Of a stretch of DNA of 64,000 nt, positions 15,802 to 24,358 are shown piece by piece; the stretch's first letter is position 1, and every line of letters begins with the position of its first letter. The position numbers and the translations under genes were made by a program. The notes below the pieces were generated by a model. It did no database searches and was not told the origin of the DNA. It worked only from the letters and a program-made list of their open reading frames with translations. This DNA is from Cupriavidus nantongensis (GTDB lineage Bacteria > Pseudomonadota > Gammaproteobacteria > Burkholderiales > Burkholderiaceae): the NCBI RefSeq assembly GCF_001598055.1, contig NZ_CP014845.1, positions 2,356,001 through 2,420,000 on the forward strand. Direction: 5' to 3'.

Positions 15802-17160
15802 ATGAGACTGAGAATGTGGGCATCCTGGCTGGCGGGCTCGGCCGCGGCCCTGTTGCTGGCGGCATGCGGCGGCGGTGGTGGCGGCAGCGCGCCCGCCGCG
15901 CCGGCATCGGGCGGCACCACCACGCCGCTGACCTATAGCGCGAAGATGAGCGTGACCTCGGGCGAGGTCGGTGTCGGCCGCACGCTGACCATCAGCGCGC
16001 TGGCGGTCGACAGCAACGGCGTCGACGTATCGGGCAACACCACCTTCGACTGGACCAGCACCGACAGCGCCGTCGCCACCGTAACGCCGAGCTCGGGCAC
16101 GCCGGGCAGCGCCGTGGTCAGGGGCGTGGCGCCGGGCACTACCACCGTGCAGGTGGCGGCCACGGTGCGGGGGAGCGACAACACCACCGTACAGCTGCCC
16201 CCGCAATCGGCCACCATCACCGTGGTGCCGGCGTCGGCGCTGAGCTACACGCTGTCGATGCCTGCCACCAGCCTGTCGATGAGCGACGGCCAGGAGCTGC
16301 CGGTCAAGGTGACGCTGCTCGACAGCAACGGCAGCGATGTGTCGGCCAGCGTCTCGAACTGGGCCTGGTCCAGCAGCGGTACCGCGGTCCAGGTCACGGC
16401 CAGCCAGAACAGCGCCACGCTGAAGGCCAGCAACGGCTCGCCGACGACCGCGGCCACGGCCAGTGTCTCGGTGTCGGTGACCGCGCCTGACGGACATGCC
16501 CTCAGCGGCGTCATCGCGGTGACGGTGCAAAAGAACGGCGCCGCGGCCTATCGCGTGGTGACCACCAAGGGCGGGCGCGAGGTCAACGCGCTGCAGGTGT
16601 TCAGCAATCGTCCCGACACCTTCAGCGCGCGCGTGCTGCGCCACGACGGCCAGGACGTGACCGCGGATTTCGACGGCAGCTGGAGCTATACGGCAAGCTC
16701 GGCAACGCTGTCGGCAACGGAAGCTGCGGGTACGCATGACGCCACGGTGCGAACCAGCCTGGCCGGCGACACCGGCCCGGTGCAGGGCAGCCTGACTGTG
16801 ACCGCAGTCAGCAGCAAGCTGGGCGAGCGGCGCAGCGCCACCCTGACGGTGACGGAAAACCCGCTGTGGGCACTGGTGGGCGACAACCAGGATCCGATCA
16901 CGCTGTTGCTGCTGGCGCCGACGCCGGTCGAGGTGACCGCGCGCATGAAGCACCTGGGCGAGGATGCGCAGTTCACCGCGTGCAGGGACTGGGCATGGTC
17001 CAGCACCGGGCCGGTGTCGCTGAGCCCGAGCATGGTGATGCTGCCCAACCAGGTGCGCGCCAGCGGCACCGGTCCCGGCGACTTCACCATCACCGCGACC
17101 TGCACCGCAGTCGCCGACAATACGCCGCTGAAGCTGGTCTTCTACGGTACGGTCAAGTAA
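15802..17160 (+). CDS. surface lipoprotein with bacterial Ig-like domains
   Basis: Predicted lipoprotein (452 aa). The N-terminus MRLRMWASWLAGSAAALLLA ends in a lipobox with Cys22 followed by a Gly-rich linker (GGGGGG). The rest is Ser/Thr/Val-rich beta-sandwich sequence of the bacterial Ig-like (Big) kind, for example DVSGNTTFDWTSTDSAVATV around residue 75 and DVSASVSNWAWSSSGTAV around residue 180, so three or four repeats are likely. No catalytic motif is visible. Such proteins act in adhesion or envelope structure, but the role of this one is unknown. It is monocistronic, with its own terminator. Confidence 0.75.
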   Translation: MRLRMWASWLAGSAAALLLAACGGGGGGSAPAAPASGGTTTPLTYSAKMSVTSGEVGVGRTLTISALAVDSNGVDVSGNTTFDWTSTDSAVATVTPSSGTPGSAVVRGVAPGTTTVQVAATVRGSDNTTVQLPPQSATITVVPASALSYTLSMPATSLSMSDGQELPVKVTLLDSNGSDVSASVSNWAWSSSGTAVQVTASQNSATLKASNGSPTTAATASVSVSVTAPDGHALSGVIAVTVQKNGAAAYRVVTTKGGREVNALQVFSNRPDTFSARVLRHDGQDVTADFDGSWSYTASSATLSATEAAGTHDATVRTSLAGDTGPVQGSLTVTAVSSKLGERRSATLTVTENPLWALVGDNQDPITLLLLAPTPVEVTARMKHLGEDAQFTACRDWAWSSTGPVSLSPSMVMLPNQVRASGTGPGDFTITATCTAVADNTPLKLVFYGTVK

Positions 17161-17185
17161 GCGCCGGTATCCCGCAACTGGCGAG

Positions 17186-17214
17186 ACGCCCTCCGGATGG
17201 AGGGCGTTTTGTTT
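17186..17214 (+). terminator. rho-independent terminator of the lipoprotein gene
   Basis: Nine-base-pair stem ACGCCCTCC/GGAGGGCGT (17186-17194 with 17199-17207), GGAT loop, then a T-rich tail, starting 26 bases after the stop codon. Confidence 0.88.
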
Positions 17215-17237
17215 TGCACGTTTTGCTTTGCGAAGAC

Positions 17238-17264
17238 GCAAGCGGGAGAGGGAGTACACAAGCG
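17238..17264 (+). repeat. partial copy of dispersed palindromic repeat
   Basis: 27 bases identical to the reverse complement of 27304-27330, containing one half of the CTCTCCCGC-(T/A)(T/A)-GCGGGAGAG palindrome. It is one of four occurrences of this element in the window (also 23274, 27318 and 27412). Confidence 0.8.
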
Positions 17265-17282
17265 GCAGGGATAACCGGTCGA

Positions 17283-17470
17283 GCGTACCCGTTTCTGCGT
17301 GCCTGCCCGGCAGGCGAGCGCGTAAAGCGTACCCAATTCTGCGTGCATCGGAACGGGCCCGATTGACCAGCAAAAAGGCCCACGCCGCCGCCTGCAAAGA
17401 CGGCCGGACGCGCGCCATCCGCCGCCTGCCGCGACCATGCGGCAGCAGCGGGCGTACCCGTTTCTGCGTG
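17283..17470 (+). repeat. three copies of a 19-base repeat
   Basis: GCGTACCCGTTTCTGCGTG occurs at 17283-17301 and 17452-17470, with a two-base variant (CAATTCTG) at 17327-17345. A 16-base inverted match occurs at 52658-52673. Spacing is irregular (44 and 125 bases), so it is neither a CRISPR array nor a simple tandem repeat. Confidence 0.8.
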
Positions 17471-17495
17471 GAGGATAAGGGAGGAAAAGCGCGCC

Positions 17496-17807
17496 TCAGC
17501 GCTTGCGCACGAAGCGCACCACCTGCTCGGCAGGCTTGTCCTGGCTGGTGGAGTTGCTGGTATTGGCGTCGCAGGTATTGCAGCCGCCGTCGTCGCAGCC
17601 GCTGGCACAGCCGGCGGCGGCCTGCGGGGCCAGCCAGCGGGCCAGGCGGCCGCGCCAGCCGGCGGCGGCAGGGCCGCCCAGGCGCGCCGCCAGCGCCGCC
17701 TTGACGCGCTCGCGCGTGCGCGGCGCGTAGCGGGCCACCACCGATACCGCGCACGCCAGCACGATCAGCGGGACCAGCAGGGTTTCGATGGCGTGGTAGA
17801 GGCTCAT
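17496..17807 (-). CDS. small membrane-anchored Cys-rich protein downstream of feoB
   Basis: 103-residue protein starting at the ATG at 17807 (MSLYHAIETLLVPLIVLACA). It has one N-terminal membrane segment, a basic middle region and a C-terminal cysteine cluster (CASGCDDGGCNTC). Genes of this kind (DUF6587-like) commonly follow feoB in betaproteobacteria and occupy the place where FeoC sits in enterobacteria. The Cys cluster could bind iron or an Fe-S cluster. It starts 14 bases after the feoB stop, so it belongs to the feo operon; the function is inferred from position only. Confidence 0.7.
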   Translation of the reverse strand: MSLYHAIETLLVPLIVLACAVSVVARYAPRTRERVKAALAARLGGPAAAGWRGRLARWLAPQAAAGCASGCDDGGCNTCDANTSNSTSQDKPAEQVVRFVRKR

Positions 17808-17821
17808 GGCGGCGGGTGGCC

Positions 17822-19678
17822 TCAGCTGAACAGCAGCGCGACGCGGTAGGTCACGAACGCGGCCAGGTAGGCCAGCCCGGTCAGGTAGGCGGCCGACAGC
17901 GCCATCACCTTCCACGAGTCGGTCTCGCGCCGGATCACCGCCAGCGTGGAGATGCACTGCGGCGCGAACACGTACCACGCCAGCAGCGACAGCGCGGTGG
18001 CCAGCGACCATTGCGCGGCGATCATGGGCGCCAGCTGCGTGGCCACGGTCTCTTCGCTGCCCGACAGCGCGTACACGGTGGCCAGCGCGCCCACCGCGAC
18101 TTCGCGCGCGGCCAGGCCCGGCACCAGCGCAATGCAGATCTGCCAGTTGAAGCCCACCGGCGCGAACACCTTCTGCAGCGCATGGCCGATCATGCCGGCA
18201 AAGCTGTAGTCGATCGCCGGCGCAGTCGCGCCCTCAGGCGCGGACGGGAAGGTCGACAGGAACCACAGCAGCACCGTCAGCGCCAGGATCACCTTGCCCA
18301 CGCGCGACAGGAAGATGCGGGCACGCTCCCACAGGCCGATGGCGATGTCGCGCGGATTGGGGATACGGTACGACGGCAGCTCCATCAGCAGCGGATGGTC
18401 GGTGCGGTCGCGGCGCAGGAACTTGAGCGCATAGGCCACCACCAGCGCGCTGACGATGCCCGCCACGTACAGCGCGAACAGCACCAGCCCCTGCAGGTTG
18501 AGCAGGCCCATCACGGTGCGCTCGGGGATGAACGCGCCGATCAGCAGCGCATAGACCGGCAGCCGCGCCGAACAGGTCATCAGCGGCGCCACCAGGATGG
18601 TGGTGAGCCGGTCGCGCGGGTCCTGGATGGTGCGCGTGGCCATGATGCCGGGGATGGCGCAGGCAAAGCTCGACAGCAGCGGGATGAACGAGCGCCCCGA
18701 CAGCCCCGCGCCCATCATCAGGCGATCGAGCAGGAACGCCGCGCGCGGCAGGTAGCCGGATTCTTCCAGCGTCAGGATGAACAGAAACAGGATCAGGATC
18801 TGCGGCAGGAACACCACCACGCTGCCCAGCCCGGCGACCAGGCCATCGACCAGCAGGCTCTTGAGCATGCCGTCGGGCAGCCAGGCGCCCAGCATCTCGC
18901 CGGCCCAGTGCACGCCGCCCTCGATGCCGTCCATCAGCGGCTCGGCCCACGAGAACACCGCCTGGAACATCAGGAACAGCAGCACCGCCAGCAGCAGCAG
19001 GCCGAACACCGGGTGCAGCACGATGCGGTCGATGCGGTCGTCCAGCGCGGCGGTGCGCGCCGGCATGCTCACCGCGGCCGACAGCAGGCGGTTGACTTCG
19101 GCATGCACGTCGAAGTCCGGGCCCGATGCAGTGCCAGCGGGCGGGGCCGGCGGCAGCGTGGCATCGAGCAGGCTGACCAGCGCCGCGGCGCCGTCGCGCC
19201 GGACCGCCACGGTGCTGACCACCGGCACGCCGAGCGCGGCCGACAGCTTGTCGCGGTCGATCTGGATGCCGCGGCGCGCAGCCGCGTCGCTCATATTGAG
19301 CACCACCACCATCGGCAGCCCCAGCTGGCGCAGTTCCAGCACGAAGCGCAGGTGCAGGCGCAGGTTGGTGGCATCGACCACCGACACCAGCAGGTCCGGG
19401 CGCGCCTCACCGGCGCGCTGGCCCAGGCAGACATCGCGCGTGATGGCTTCATCCAGGCTGGCCGCATGCAGGCTGTAGGCGCCGGGCAGGTCAAGGATGC
19501 GCACCTGGCGCCCGGCCGGCGACACGAAGTAGCCTTCCTTGCGCTCGACGGTGACGCCGGCGTAGTTGGCCACCTTCTGGCGGCTGCCGGTCAGGCGGTT
19601 GAACAGTGCGGTCTTGCCGCAATTGGGATTGCCGACCAGCGCAATGCGCAGGGCAGAAGGGGAAGCAGCTGCAGACAT
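17822..19678 (-). CDS. feoB: ferrous iron transporter FeoB
   Basis: Inner-membrane Fe(II) transporter (618 aa). The N-terminal GTPase domain shows G1 GNPNCGKTALFNRLTG, G3 DLPGAYS and G4 VLNMSD. The membrane part has the Gate motifs, including SFACAIPGIMATRTI, with the Cys thought to contact iron, and a second Gate-type segment near the C-terminus (PGLAAREVAVGAL). It is shorter than the 773-residue E. coli protein because the soluble helical region and the C-terminal tail are reduced, which is common in betaproteobacteria. It lies 15 bases after feoA, under the same Fur box. Confidence 0.95.
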   Translation of the reverse strand: MSAAASPSALRIALVGNPNCGKTALFNRLTGSRQKVANYAGVTVERKEGYFVSPAGRQVRILDLPGAYSLHAASLDEAITRDVCLGQRAGEARPDLLVSVVDATNLRLHLRFVLELRQLGLPMVVVLNMSDAAARRGIQIDRDKLSAALGVPVVSTVAVRRDGAAALVSLLDATLPPAPPAGTASGPDFDVHAEVNRLLSAAVSMPARTAALDDRIDRIVLHPVFGLLLLAVLLFLMFQAVFSWAEPLMDGIEGGVHWAGEMLGAWLPDGMLKSLLVDGLVAGLGSVVVFLPQILILFLFILTLEESGYLPRAAFLLDRLMMGAGLSGRSFIPLLSSFACAIPGIMATRTIQDPRDRLTTILVAPLMTCSARLPVYALLIGAFIPERTVMGLLNLQGLVLFALYVAGIVSALVVAYALKFLRRDRTDHPLLMELPSYRIPNPRDIAIGLWERARIFLSRVGKVILALTVLLWFLSTFPSAPEGATAPAIDYSFAGMIGHALQKVFAPVGFNWQICIALVPGLAAREVAVGALATVYALSGSEETVATQLAPMIAAQWSLATALSLLAWYVFAPQCISTLAVIRRETDSWKVMALSAAYLTGLAYLAAFVTYRVALLFS

Positions 19679-19693
19679 AATCCGGGGAAAGGC

Positions 19694-20008
19694 TCAGGCG
19701 GTCCGCTTGGCGGACGGTGGGGCAGTCTCGTCGCCCTGCGTGGCGGGGGCGATGCGGGTGACCGAGGCGCTGGCGATTTCCACGCTGATGCGCGCCGCCT
19801 CCGAGCGGCGCAGCGCAAAGCGCGTGAAGCCTACCTGCGCCACCAGCGGATCCATGCCGAACGGCCCGTAGGCAATGACCTGCACGGGCTCGCCGGCAAC
19901 GAAGCCGAGTTCGCGCAGGCGGCGCGCAACCGGATCCCCTGGGGTGGCGTCGTCCACCGATTGCACTACGGCGGGCGTGCGCCGTGGAAGTTCAGACAAC
20001 CGCATCAT
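19694..20008 (-). CDS. feoA: ferrous iron transport accessory protein FeoA
   Basis: SH3-like cytosolic protein (104 aa) that supports FeoB. It shows the FeoA pattern: MRLSELPRRTPAVVQSVD, then RRLRELGFVAGEPVQVIAYG, then DPLVAQVGFTRFALRRSEAA. The C-terminal tail of about 25 residues (ATQGDETAPPSAKRTA) extends beyond the usual 75-80 residues and is low in complexity. It is the first gene of feoA-feoB-small protein; the Fur box lies about 60 bases upstream. Confidence 0.92.
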   Translation of the reverse strand: MMRLSELPRRTPAVVQSVDDATPGDPVARRLRELGFVAGEPVQVIAYGPFGMDPLVAQVGFTRFALRRSEAARISVEIASASVTRIAPATQGDETAPPSAKRTA

Positions 20009-20422
20009 GCTTCCAGTCCGTGGCGCGGCCTGCCGCCAAGCGGTCGGTGCGACCGCGCCGGGGTGTGTAAATGAAAATCGTTTTCATTGTATCGCAAATA
20101 AGGCTTTACGTTGCCCCCTCAAAGGGCGGGCACGCCAGCCTTGCCGCGGCGGGCACGGCAGGAGGCGAATGATAACCGCTAAGGGGATGAATGGCTGAGC
20201 GCAGGCGGTGGCATACGGGCCCGACGTGCCCGTTATTCAAGCGATGCAAGAACCGCGGTTCGGCAATGAGACACGAATCCGCGCGATTCCTGTCATCGCG
20301 TGCAATTACTGCATTTGCGTTATGGCTGCCGTAAGCCAGCGGCGTTAAGCTCACAGCACGCTGAACACCCCGTTCCACGCGTACTTCACAAGCCATCGGT
20401 CCCTGGACCGGTGGCTTTTTCT
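20009..20422. other. intergenic region with unassigned terminator
   Basis: 414 bases between feoA and a LysR gene. It contains the Fur box and, at its right end, a hairpin with a T-tract on the plus strand. Open frames here are short and carry no protein-like features. A small plus-strand RNA ending at the hairpin is possible. Confidence 0.5.
20069..20089 (-). promoter_or_regulatory. Fur box of the feo operon
   Basis: AATGAAAATCGTTTTCATT is a perfect 8-3-8 inverted repeat of the Fur-box type at 20070-20088, about 60 bases upstream of feoA. It predicts repression of feoAB by iron-loaded Fur. Confidence 0.88.
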
Positions 20423-20424
20423 TT
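20390..20424 (+). terminator. rho-independent terminator without an assigned gene
   Basis: Stem AGCCATCGGTCC/GGACCGGTGGCT with one G-U pair, loop CT, then TTTTTCTTT on the plus strand. The neighbouring LysR gene reads in from the right on the minus strand, where the hairpin lacks a T-run, so the canonical direction does not match any annotated gene. Confidence 0.7.
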
Positions 20425-21322
20425 ATGGCTGTGTTTTCGGCTGCGCCGCCTTGGCCGCCACCATAGTGACGAAGTGGTCGCGCGCCGGATGGTCGGGCGC
20501 CGTCTTCCAGGCGCAATAGACCTCCGAGCGCACCGCCGCGTCCGCCAGCGGCCGGAACGCCGCGCCGGCCATGCCCGAGCGCGCCAGCGCCGCCGGCACC
20601 ACCGCCACGCCCATGCCCTGCGACACCAGCGACACCACCGACAGCCAGTGCCGCACCTCATGCCGGATCTGCGGGAAGAAGCCCTGTGCGGCGCACATGT
20701 CGAAGATCCGGCTGTAATAGTCCGGCGAGGCCTTGCGCGAGAACAGCACGAACGGCTCGCCGCGCAGCGATGTCAGCGGCAACTCCGTCAGTGCGGCCAG
20801 GGCATGGTCCGCGGGCAGGCAGCAGACGAAGGGCTCGGAATGCACCAGCGTGGCCTGCAGCGTGTCAGGCACCCGTCCGGTGTGGATGAAGGCGGCGTCG
20901 AGCTCGTCATGCAGCAGCGCGTCGATCTGTTCCTGCGAATTCAGTTCGGTCAGCGCCACATGGATGCCGGGATAGCCCGCCTCGAACTCGCGCAGCGTCT
21001 GCGGCAGCCCGCGGTACAGCATCGAGCCGACAAAGCCCACGCGCAGGCGGCCGATGGCGCCGGCTTCGATCTCGCGCGCCAGCACCCGCGCGGCCTCGGC
21101 CTGCGCCAGCAGCGCCGTGGCCGATTCGCGGAAGGCCCGGCCGGCGGCGGTCAGCCGCACGCCGCGGCTGTCGCGGTCGAACAGCCGCGCCCCGACCGAG
21201 GCCTCGAGCTGCTGGATATTGAGCGACAGCGGCGGCTGAGAGATGGCGAGCCGGCGCGCGGCGCGGCCGTAGTGCAGTTCCTCGGCCAGCACGAGGAAGT
21301 AACGCAGGTGGCGGAATTCCAT
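20423..21322 (-). CDS. LysR-family transcriptional regulator
   Basis: LysR regulator (299 aa) of the BenM/CatM-like group: MEFRHLRYFLVLAEELHYGR then the helix-turn-helix AARRLAISQPPLSLNIQQLE. The C-terminal part is the two-lobed effector domain (GRLRVGFVGSMLYRGLPQTL). It is divergent from the acyl-CoA dehydrogenase gene, 118 bases start to start, and most likely controls that catabolic set in response to its substrate or an intermediate. An A/T-rich patch in the shared region (21340-21365), with AATT-TTAG-AATT at 21352-21363, is the probable promoter/operator zone. Confidence 0.88.
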   Translation of the reverse strand: MEFRHLRYFLVLAEELHYGRAARRLAISQPPLSLNIQQLEASVGARLFDRDSRGVRLTAAGRAFRESATALLAQAEAARVLAREIEAGAIGRLRVGFVGSMLYRGLPQTLREFEAGYPGIHVALTELNSQEQIDALLHDELDAAFIHTGRVPDTLQATLVHSEPFVCCLPADHALAALTELPLTSLRGEPFVLFSRKASPDYYSRIFDMCAAQGFFPQIRHEVRHWLSVVSLVSQGMGVAVVPAALARSGMAGAAFRPLADAAVRSEVYCAWKTAPDHPARDHFVTMVAAKAAQPKTQP

Positions 21323-21440
21323 GGCGATACAGAAATTATATGGATCAAGCCAATTTTAGAATTAGACGCAAATCCTTGGGGTTTGAATAATGGAGGCCAA
21401 AGGGGCCGCCAGCCGGCACCGTCATACCAGGAGACTTGCC

Positions 21441-23243
21441 ATGCCATCCAGCGCCGTGCGCGACATCCCCCAGCAACCCCATTCCACGCAAGCGGCGGCC
21501 GCCGTGCATCCGGTGCCTGACCGCCAGGGCGGCAGCCTGCTTGCCGCCGACCCGGACCTGCGTGCGCTGCTGCCGCTGTACCTGCCGCCCGACCTGTTCA
21601 ACCACCTGCTGCCGCACCTCGAGCGCATGGGCGCGCTGGCCGGCGGCGTGCTCGACGAGCTGGCCGGCGTCGCCGACCGCAACCCGCCGGAACTGACCTA
21701 TCGCACCCGCGCCGGCGTCGACGCGCAGCGCATCGACAAGCACCCGTCCTATGTCGAGATGGAGCGCGTGGCCTTTGCCGAATTCGGTCTGGCCGCGGCC
21801 TCGCACCGCGGCGGCGTGCTGGGCTGGGACAAGCCCATGCCGCCGGCGGCCAAGTACGCGCTTACCTATCTGTTCGTGCAGGCGGAGTTCGGCCTGTGCT
21901 GCCCGCTGTCGATGACCGATTCGCTGACGCGCACGCTGCGCAAGTTCGGCGACCCGGCGCTGGTCGAGCGCTTCCTGCCCAACCTGACCACCCAGGTCTT
22001 TGACGACCTGTACCAGGGCGCGATGTTCATGACCGAGCAGGGCGCCGGCTCCGACGTCGCCGCCACCGCCACCCGCGCGGTGCGCGATGCCTCGGCCGAA
22101 GGCGGCTGGCGCCTGCATGGCGACAAGTGGTTCTGCTCCAACCCCGATGCCGCGCTGGCGATGGTGCTGGCGCGCGTGGAAGACGAGGCCGGCAACGCCG
22201 TGCCCGGCCACAAGGGCGTGTCGCTGTTCCTGCTGCCGCGCCAGCTGGAAGACGGCAGCGCCAACCACTACCGCATCATCCGGCTCAAGGACAAGCTCGG
22301 CACGCGCTCGATGGCCAGCGGCGAGATCCGTCTGGAGGGCGCGCACGCCTACCTGGTCGGCGAACCCGGCCGCGGCTTCGTGCAGATGGCCGACATGATC
22401 AACAACTCGCGCCTGTCCAACGGCGTGCGCGCCGCCGGGCTGATGCGCCGCGCCCTGACCGAGGGCCTGTTTATCGCGCGCGAGCGCCAGGCCTTCGGCA
22501 AGCGCCTGCAGGACATGCCGCTGATGCGCCGCCAGCTGCTCAAGCTGACGCTGCCCACCGAGCAGGCGCGCACCATGGTGTTCCAGACCGCCGAGGCGCT
22601 GCGCCGCGCCGACGCCGGCGAGCCCGACGCCTACGCGCTGATGCGCATCCTGACCCCGCTGATCAAGTTCCGCGCCTGCCGCGACGCGCGCAAGGTTACC
22701 GGCGACGCCATGGAGATTCGCGGCGGCTGCGGTTATATCGAGGAATGGAGCGACCCGCGCCTGGTGCGCGACGCCCATCTCGGCTCGATCTGGGAAGGCA
22801 CCAGCAATATCGTCGCGCTCGACGTGCTGCGCGCGGTCCGGCGCGAGGGCGCATTGCCGGTACTGCAGGCGCATCTGGCCGGGCTGCTGGCCGATACCCC
22901 GATGCACGCCGACGCCCGCGCCGTATTCGAAGGCGCCATCGCCAGCGCTGCCCAACTCGCCGGCCAGGCCGCCGTGGCCGGTGCCGACGGCGAACTGCTG
23001 GCGCGCCAGGCAGCCTCGGCGCTGTACCACGTGACCAGCGCGGTGGCGATGGCCTGGGAAGCCGGGCGCATCGGCTCGGTGCGCCGCATGCGGCTGGCGC
23101 AGCTGGTGCTGCGCCACCGCGTGCTGCCGCAGGATCCGCTGGCGGCAAGCGACGAGCCGGCATGGCTGGCCGAAACCGTGGCGCCCGCCAACGATGGCGC
23201 GGTGCGTGCGGCCGGCGCGGTCGATGCGGTCAACGTGTTCTGA
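21441..23243 (+). CDS. acyl-CoA dehydrogenase
   Basis: FAD-dependent acyl-CoA dehydrogenase (600 aa), longer than the usual 380-400 residues and closer to AidB/FadE-like forms. The start at 21441 (MPSSAVRDIPQQPHS) follows an AGGAGA ribosome-binding site; an upstream in-frame ATG is not supported. The FAD/substrate region is seen in MTEQGAGSDVAATATRA and WFCSNPDAALAMVLARVED, and the late region in EIRGGCGYIEEWSDPRLVRD and GSIWEGTSNIVALDV. The acyl chain is not predictable. It is the first gene of a set with a Bug binding protein and a CaiB-type CoA-transferase, so the substrate is probably a carboxylic acid imported, activated by CoA transfer, then oxidised. Confidence 0.88.
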   Translation: MPSSAVRDIPQQPHSTQAAAAVHPVPDRQGGSLLAADPDLRALLPLYLPPDLFNHLLPHLERMGALAGGVLDELAGVADRNPPELTYRTRAGVDAQRIDKHPSYVEMERVAFAEFGLAAASHRGGVLGWDKPMPPAAKYALTYLFVQAEFGLCCPLSMTDSLTRTLRKFGDPALVERFLPNLTTQVFDDLYQGAMFMTEQGAGSDVAATATRAVRDASAEGGWRLHGDKWFCSNPDAALAMVLARVEDEAGNAVPGHKGVSLFLLPRQLEDGSANHYRIIRLKDKLGTRSMASGEIRLEGAHAYLVGEPGRGFVQMADMINNSRLSNGVRAAGLMRRALTEGLFIARERQAFGKRLQDMPLMRRQLLKLTLPTEQARTMVFQTAEALRRADAGEPDAYALMRILTPLIKFRACRDARKVTGDAMEIRGGCGYIEEWSDPRLVRDAHLGSIWEGTSNIVALDVLRAVRREGALPVLQAHLAGLLADTPMHADARAVFEGAIASAAQLAGQAAVAGADGELLARQAASALYHVTSAVAMAWEAGRIGSVRRMRLAQLVLRHRVLPQDPLAASDEPAWLAETVAPANDGAVRAAGAVDAVNVF

Positions 23244-23273
23244 CGCCGCAACCTGAACCCATTGTTCGCTCCG

Positions 23274-23293
23274 CTCTCCCGCAAGCGGGAGAG
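23274..23293. repeat. palindromic dispersed repeat
   Basis: CTCTCCCGCAAGCGGGAGAG, nine-base arms around AA. It lies just after the acyl-CoA dehydrogenase stop and could act as a transcript-stabilising hairpin. Identical elements occur at 27318 and 27412. Confidence 0.8.
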
Positions 23294-23369
23294 GGAGCAC
23301 CCCGCCCCGAAGACGCCCCAACCATCCCGCATACCCCGCGGGAGACGTCCTACACCAGGAGACAATGCC

Positions 23370-24344
23370 ATGAAACTCTGGCACCGCGTCGCGGCCATCG
23401 CCGCGTGCTCGCTGTTTATCGCCCCCGCCTTCGCGCAGAAGGACTTTCCGTCCAAGCCGATCATGATGGTGGTGACCTATCCGCCGGGCGGTCCCACCGA
23501 TGCCATGGCGCGCACGCTCGCCGCCGCGCTCAAGACCAGCCTGGGCCAGCCGGTGGTGGTCGAGAACCGTGCCGGCGCCGGCGGCAATATCGGCGCCGAG
23601 GTAGTCGCGCGCGCCGAGCCCGACGGCTACACGCTGATGTTCGGCACCTCGGCGCCGCTGGCGATCAACGTCAGCCTGTACCGCAAGATCAACTACGACC
23701 CGGTCAAGAGCTTCACCCCGGTGATCCAGATCGGCCAACTGCCCAACGTGCTGGTGGTCAATCCGTCGGTGCCTGCAAAGAACGTCAACGAGCTGATCGC
23801 CTATGGCAAGGCCAACCCGGGCAAGCTGACCTATGCCTCGTCCGGCAATGGCGCCTCGTCGCACCTGGCCGGCGTGCTGTTCAACAACGTCACCGGCACC
23901 GATTTCCAGCACATCCCGTACAAGGGAACCGGCCCGGCGCTGAACGACCTGCTGGGCGGCCAGGTCAGCATGACCTTTACCGACGTGCTGACGGCGATGC
24001 CCTTCATCAAGAGCGGCAAGGTGCGCGCGCTGGGCGTGACCACCAAGGCGCGCTCGCAGGCGCTGCCCGACGTGCCGACGGTGGCCGAGCAGGGCGTGCC
24101 GGGGTTTGACGTGTCGGTGTTCTTCGGCGTGGTCGCGCCCGCCGGCACGCCGGCGGAAGTGGTCGGCAAGCTCAACCGCGCCTTTGCCGACGCGCTCAAG
24201 CAGCCCGACGTACGCAAGACACTGCAGGCGCAAGGGCTGGAGTTCGCGCCGTCGACCACCCCGGAGCAGCTGGGCAGCTTCGTCAAGGCGGAGGTCGGCA
24301 AGTGGCGCGCCGTGGTGCAGAAATCGGGCGCGCAGCTCGACTGA
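23370..24344 (+). CDS. Bug-family (TctC-like) periplasmic binding protein
   Basis: Extracytoplasmic solute receptor (324 aa) of the tripartite tricarboxylate/Bug family, greatly expanded in Cupriavidus and Bordetella. The start at 23370 follows AGGAGA; the signal peptide is MKLWHRVAAIAACSLFIAPA, with cleavage near AFA-QK at about residue 22. Family motifs are FPSKPIMMVVTYPPGGPTDA, VVVENRAGAGGNIGAE and HIPYKGTGPALNDLLGGQVS. No TctA/TctB membrane subunits are nearby, which is usual for orphan Bug receptors. The ligand is unknown; the flanking CoA-transferase and dehydrogenase suggest a carboxylate. Confidence 0.93.
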   Translation: MKLWHRVAAIAACSLFIAPAFAQKDFPSKPIMMVVTYPPGGPTDAMARTLAAALKTSLGQPVVVENRAGAGGNIGAEVVARAEPDGYTLMFGTSAPLAINVSLYRKINYDPVKSFTPVIQIGQLPNVLVVNPSVPAKNVNELIAYGKANPGKLTYASSGNGASSHLAGVLFNNVTGTDFQHIPYKGTGPALNDLLGGQVSMTFTDVLTAMPFIKSGKVRALGVTTKARSQALPDVPTVAEQGVPGFDVSVFFGVVAPAGTPAEVVGKLNRAFADALKQPDVRKTLQAQGLEFAPSTTPEQLGSFVKAEVGKWRAVVQKSGAQLD

Positions 24345-24358
24345 GGGAGGGAATCGCC

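Larger units (their letters stand above)
17161..17495. other. repeat-bearing intergenic region
   Basis: 335 bases between the lipoprotein gene and the small feo-associated gene. After the terminator it contains one arm of the dispersed palindromic repeat (17238-17264) and three copies of a 19-base repeat (from 17283, 17327 and 17452). No gene is supported. Confidence 0.7.

Noticed and set aside
17283..17470. CRISPR-like array
   Set aside because: Only three short copies with unequal spacers (25 and 106 bases between units) and no cas genes.
17816..20074. 752-codon open frame on the plus strand opposite feoB and feoA
   Set aside because: Antisense to feoAB and full of Gln/His/Arg runs typical of reverse-strand shadows.
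20106..20516. Minus-strand frame between the feo promoter and the LysR gene
   Set aside because: It overlaps the LysR 3' end in another frame and spans the hairpin; no protein-like features.
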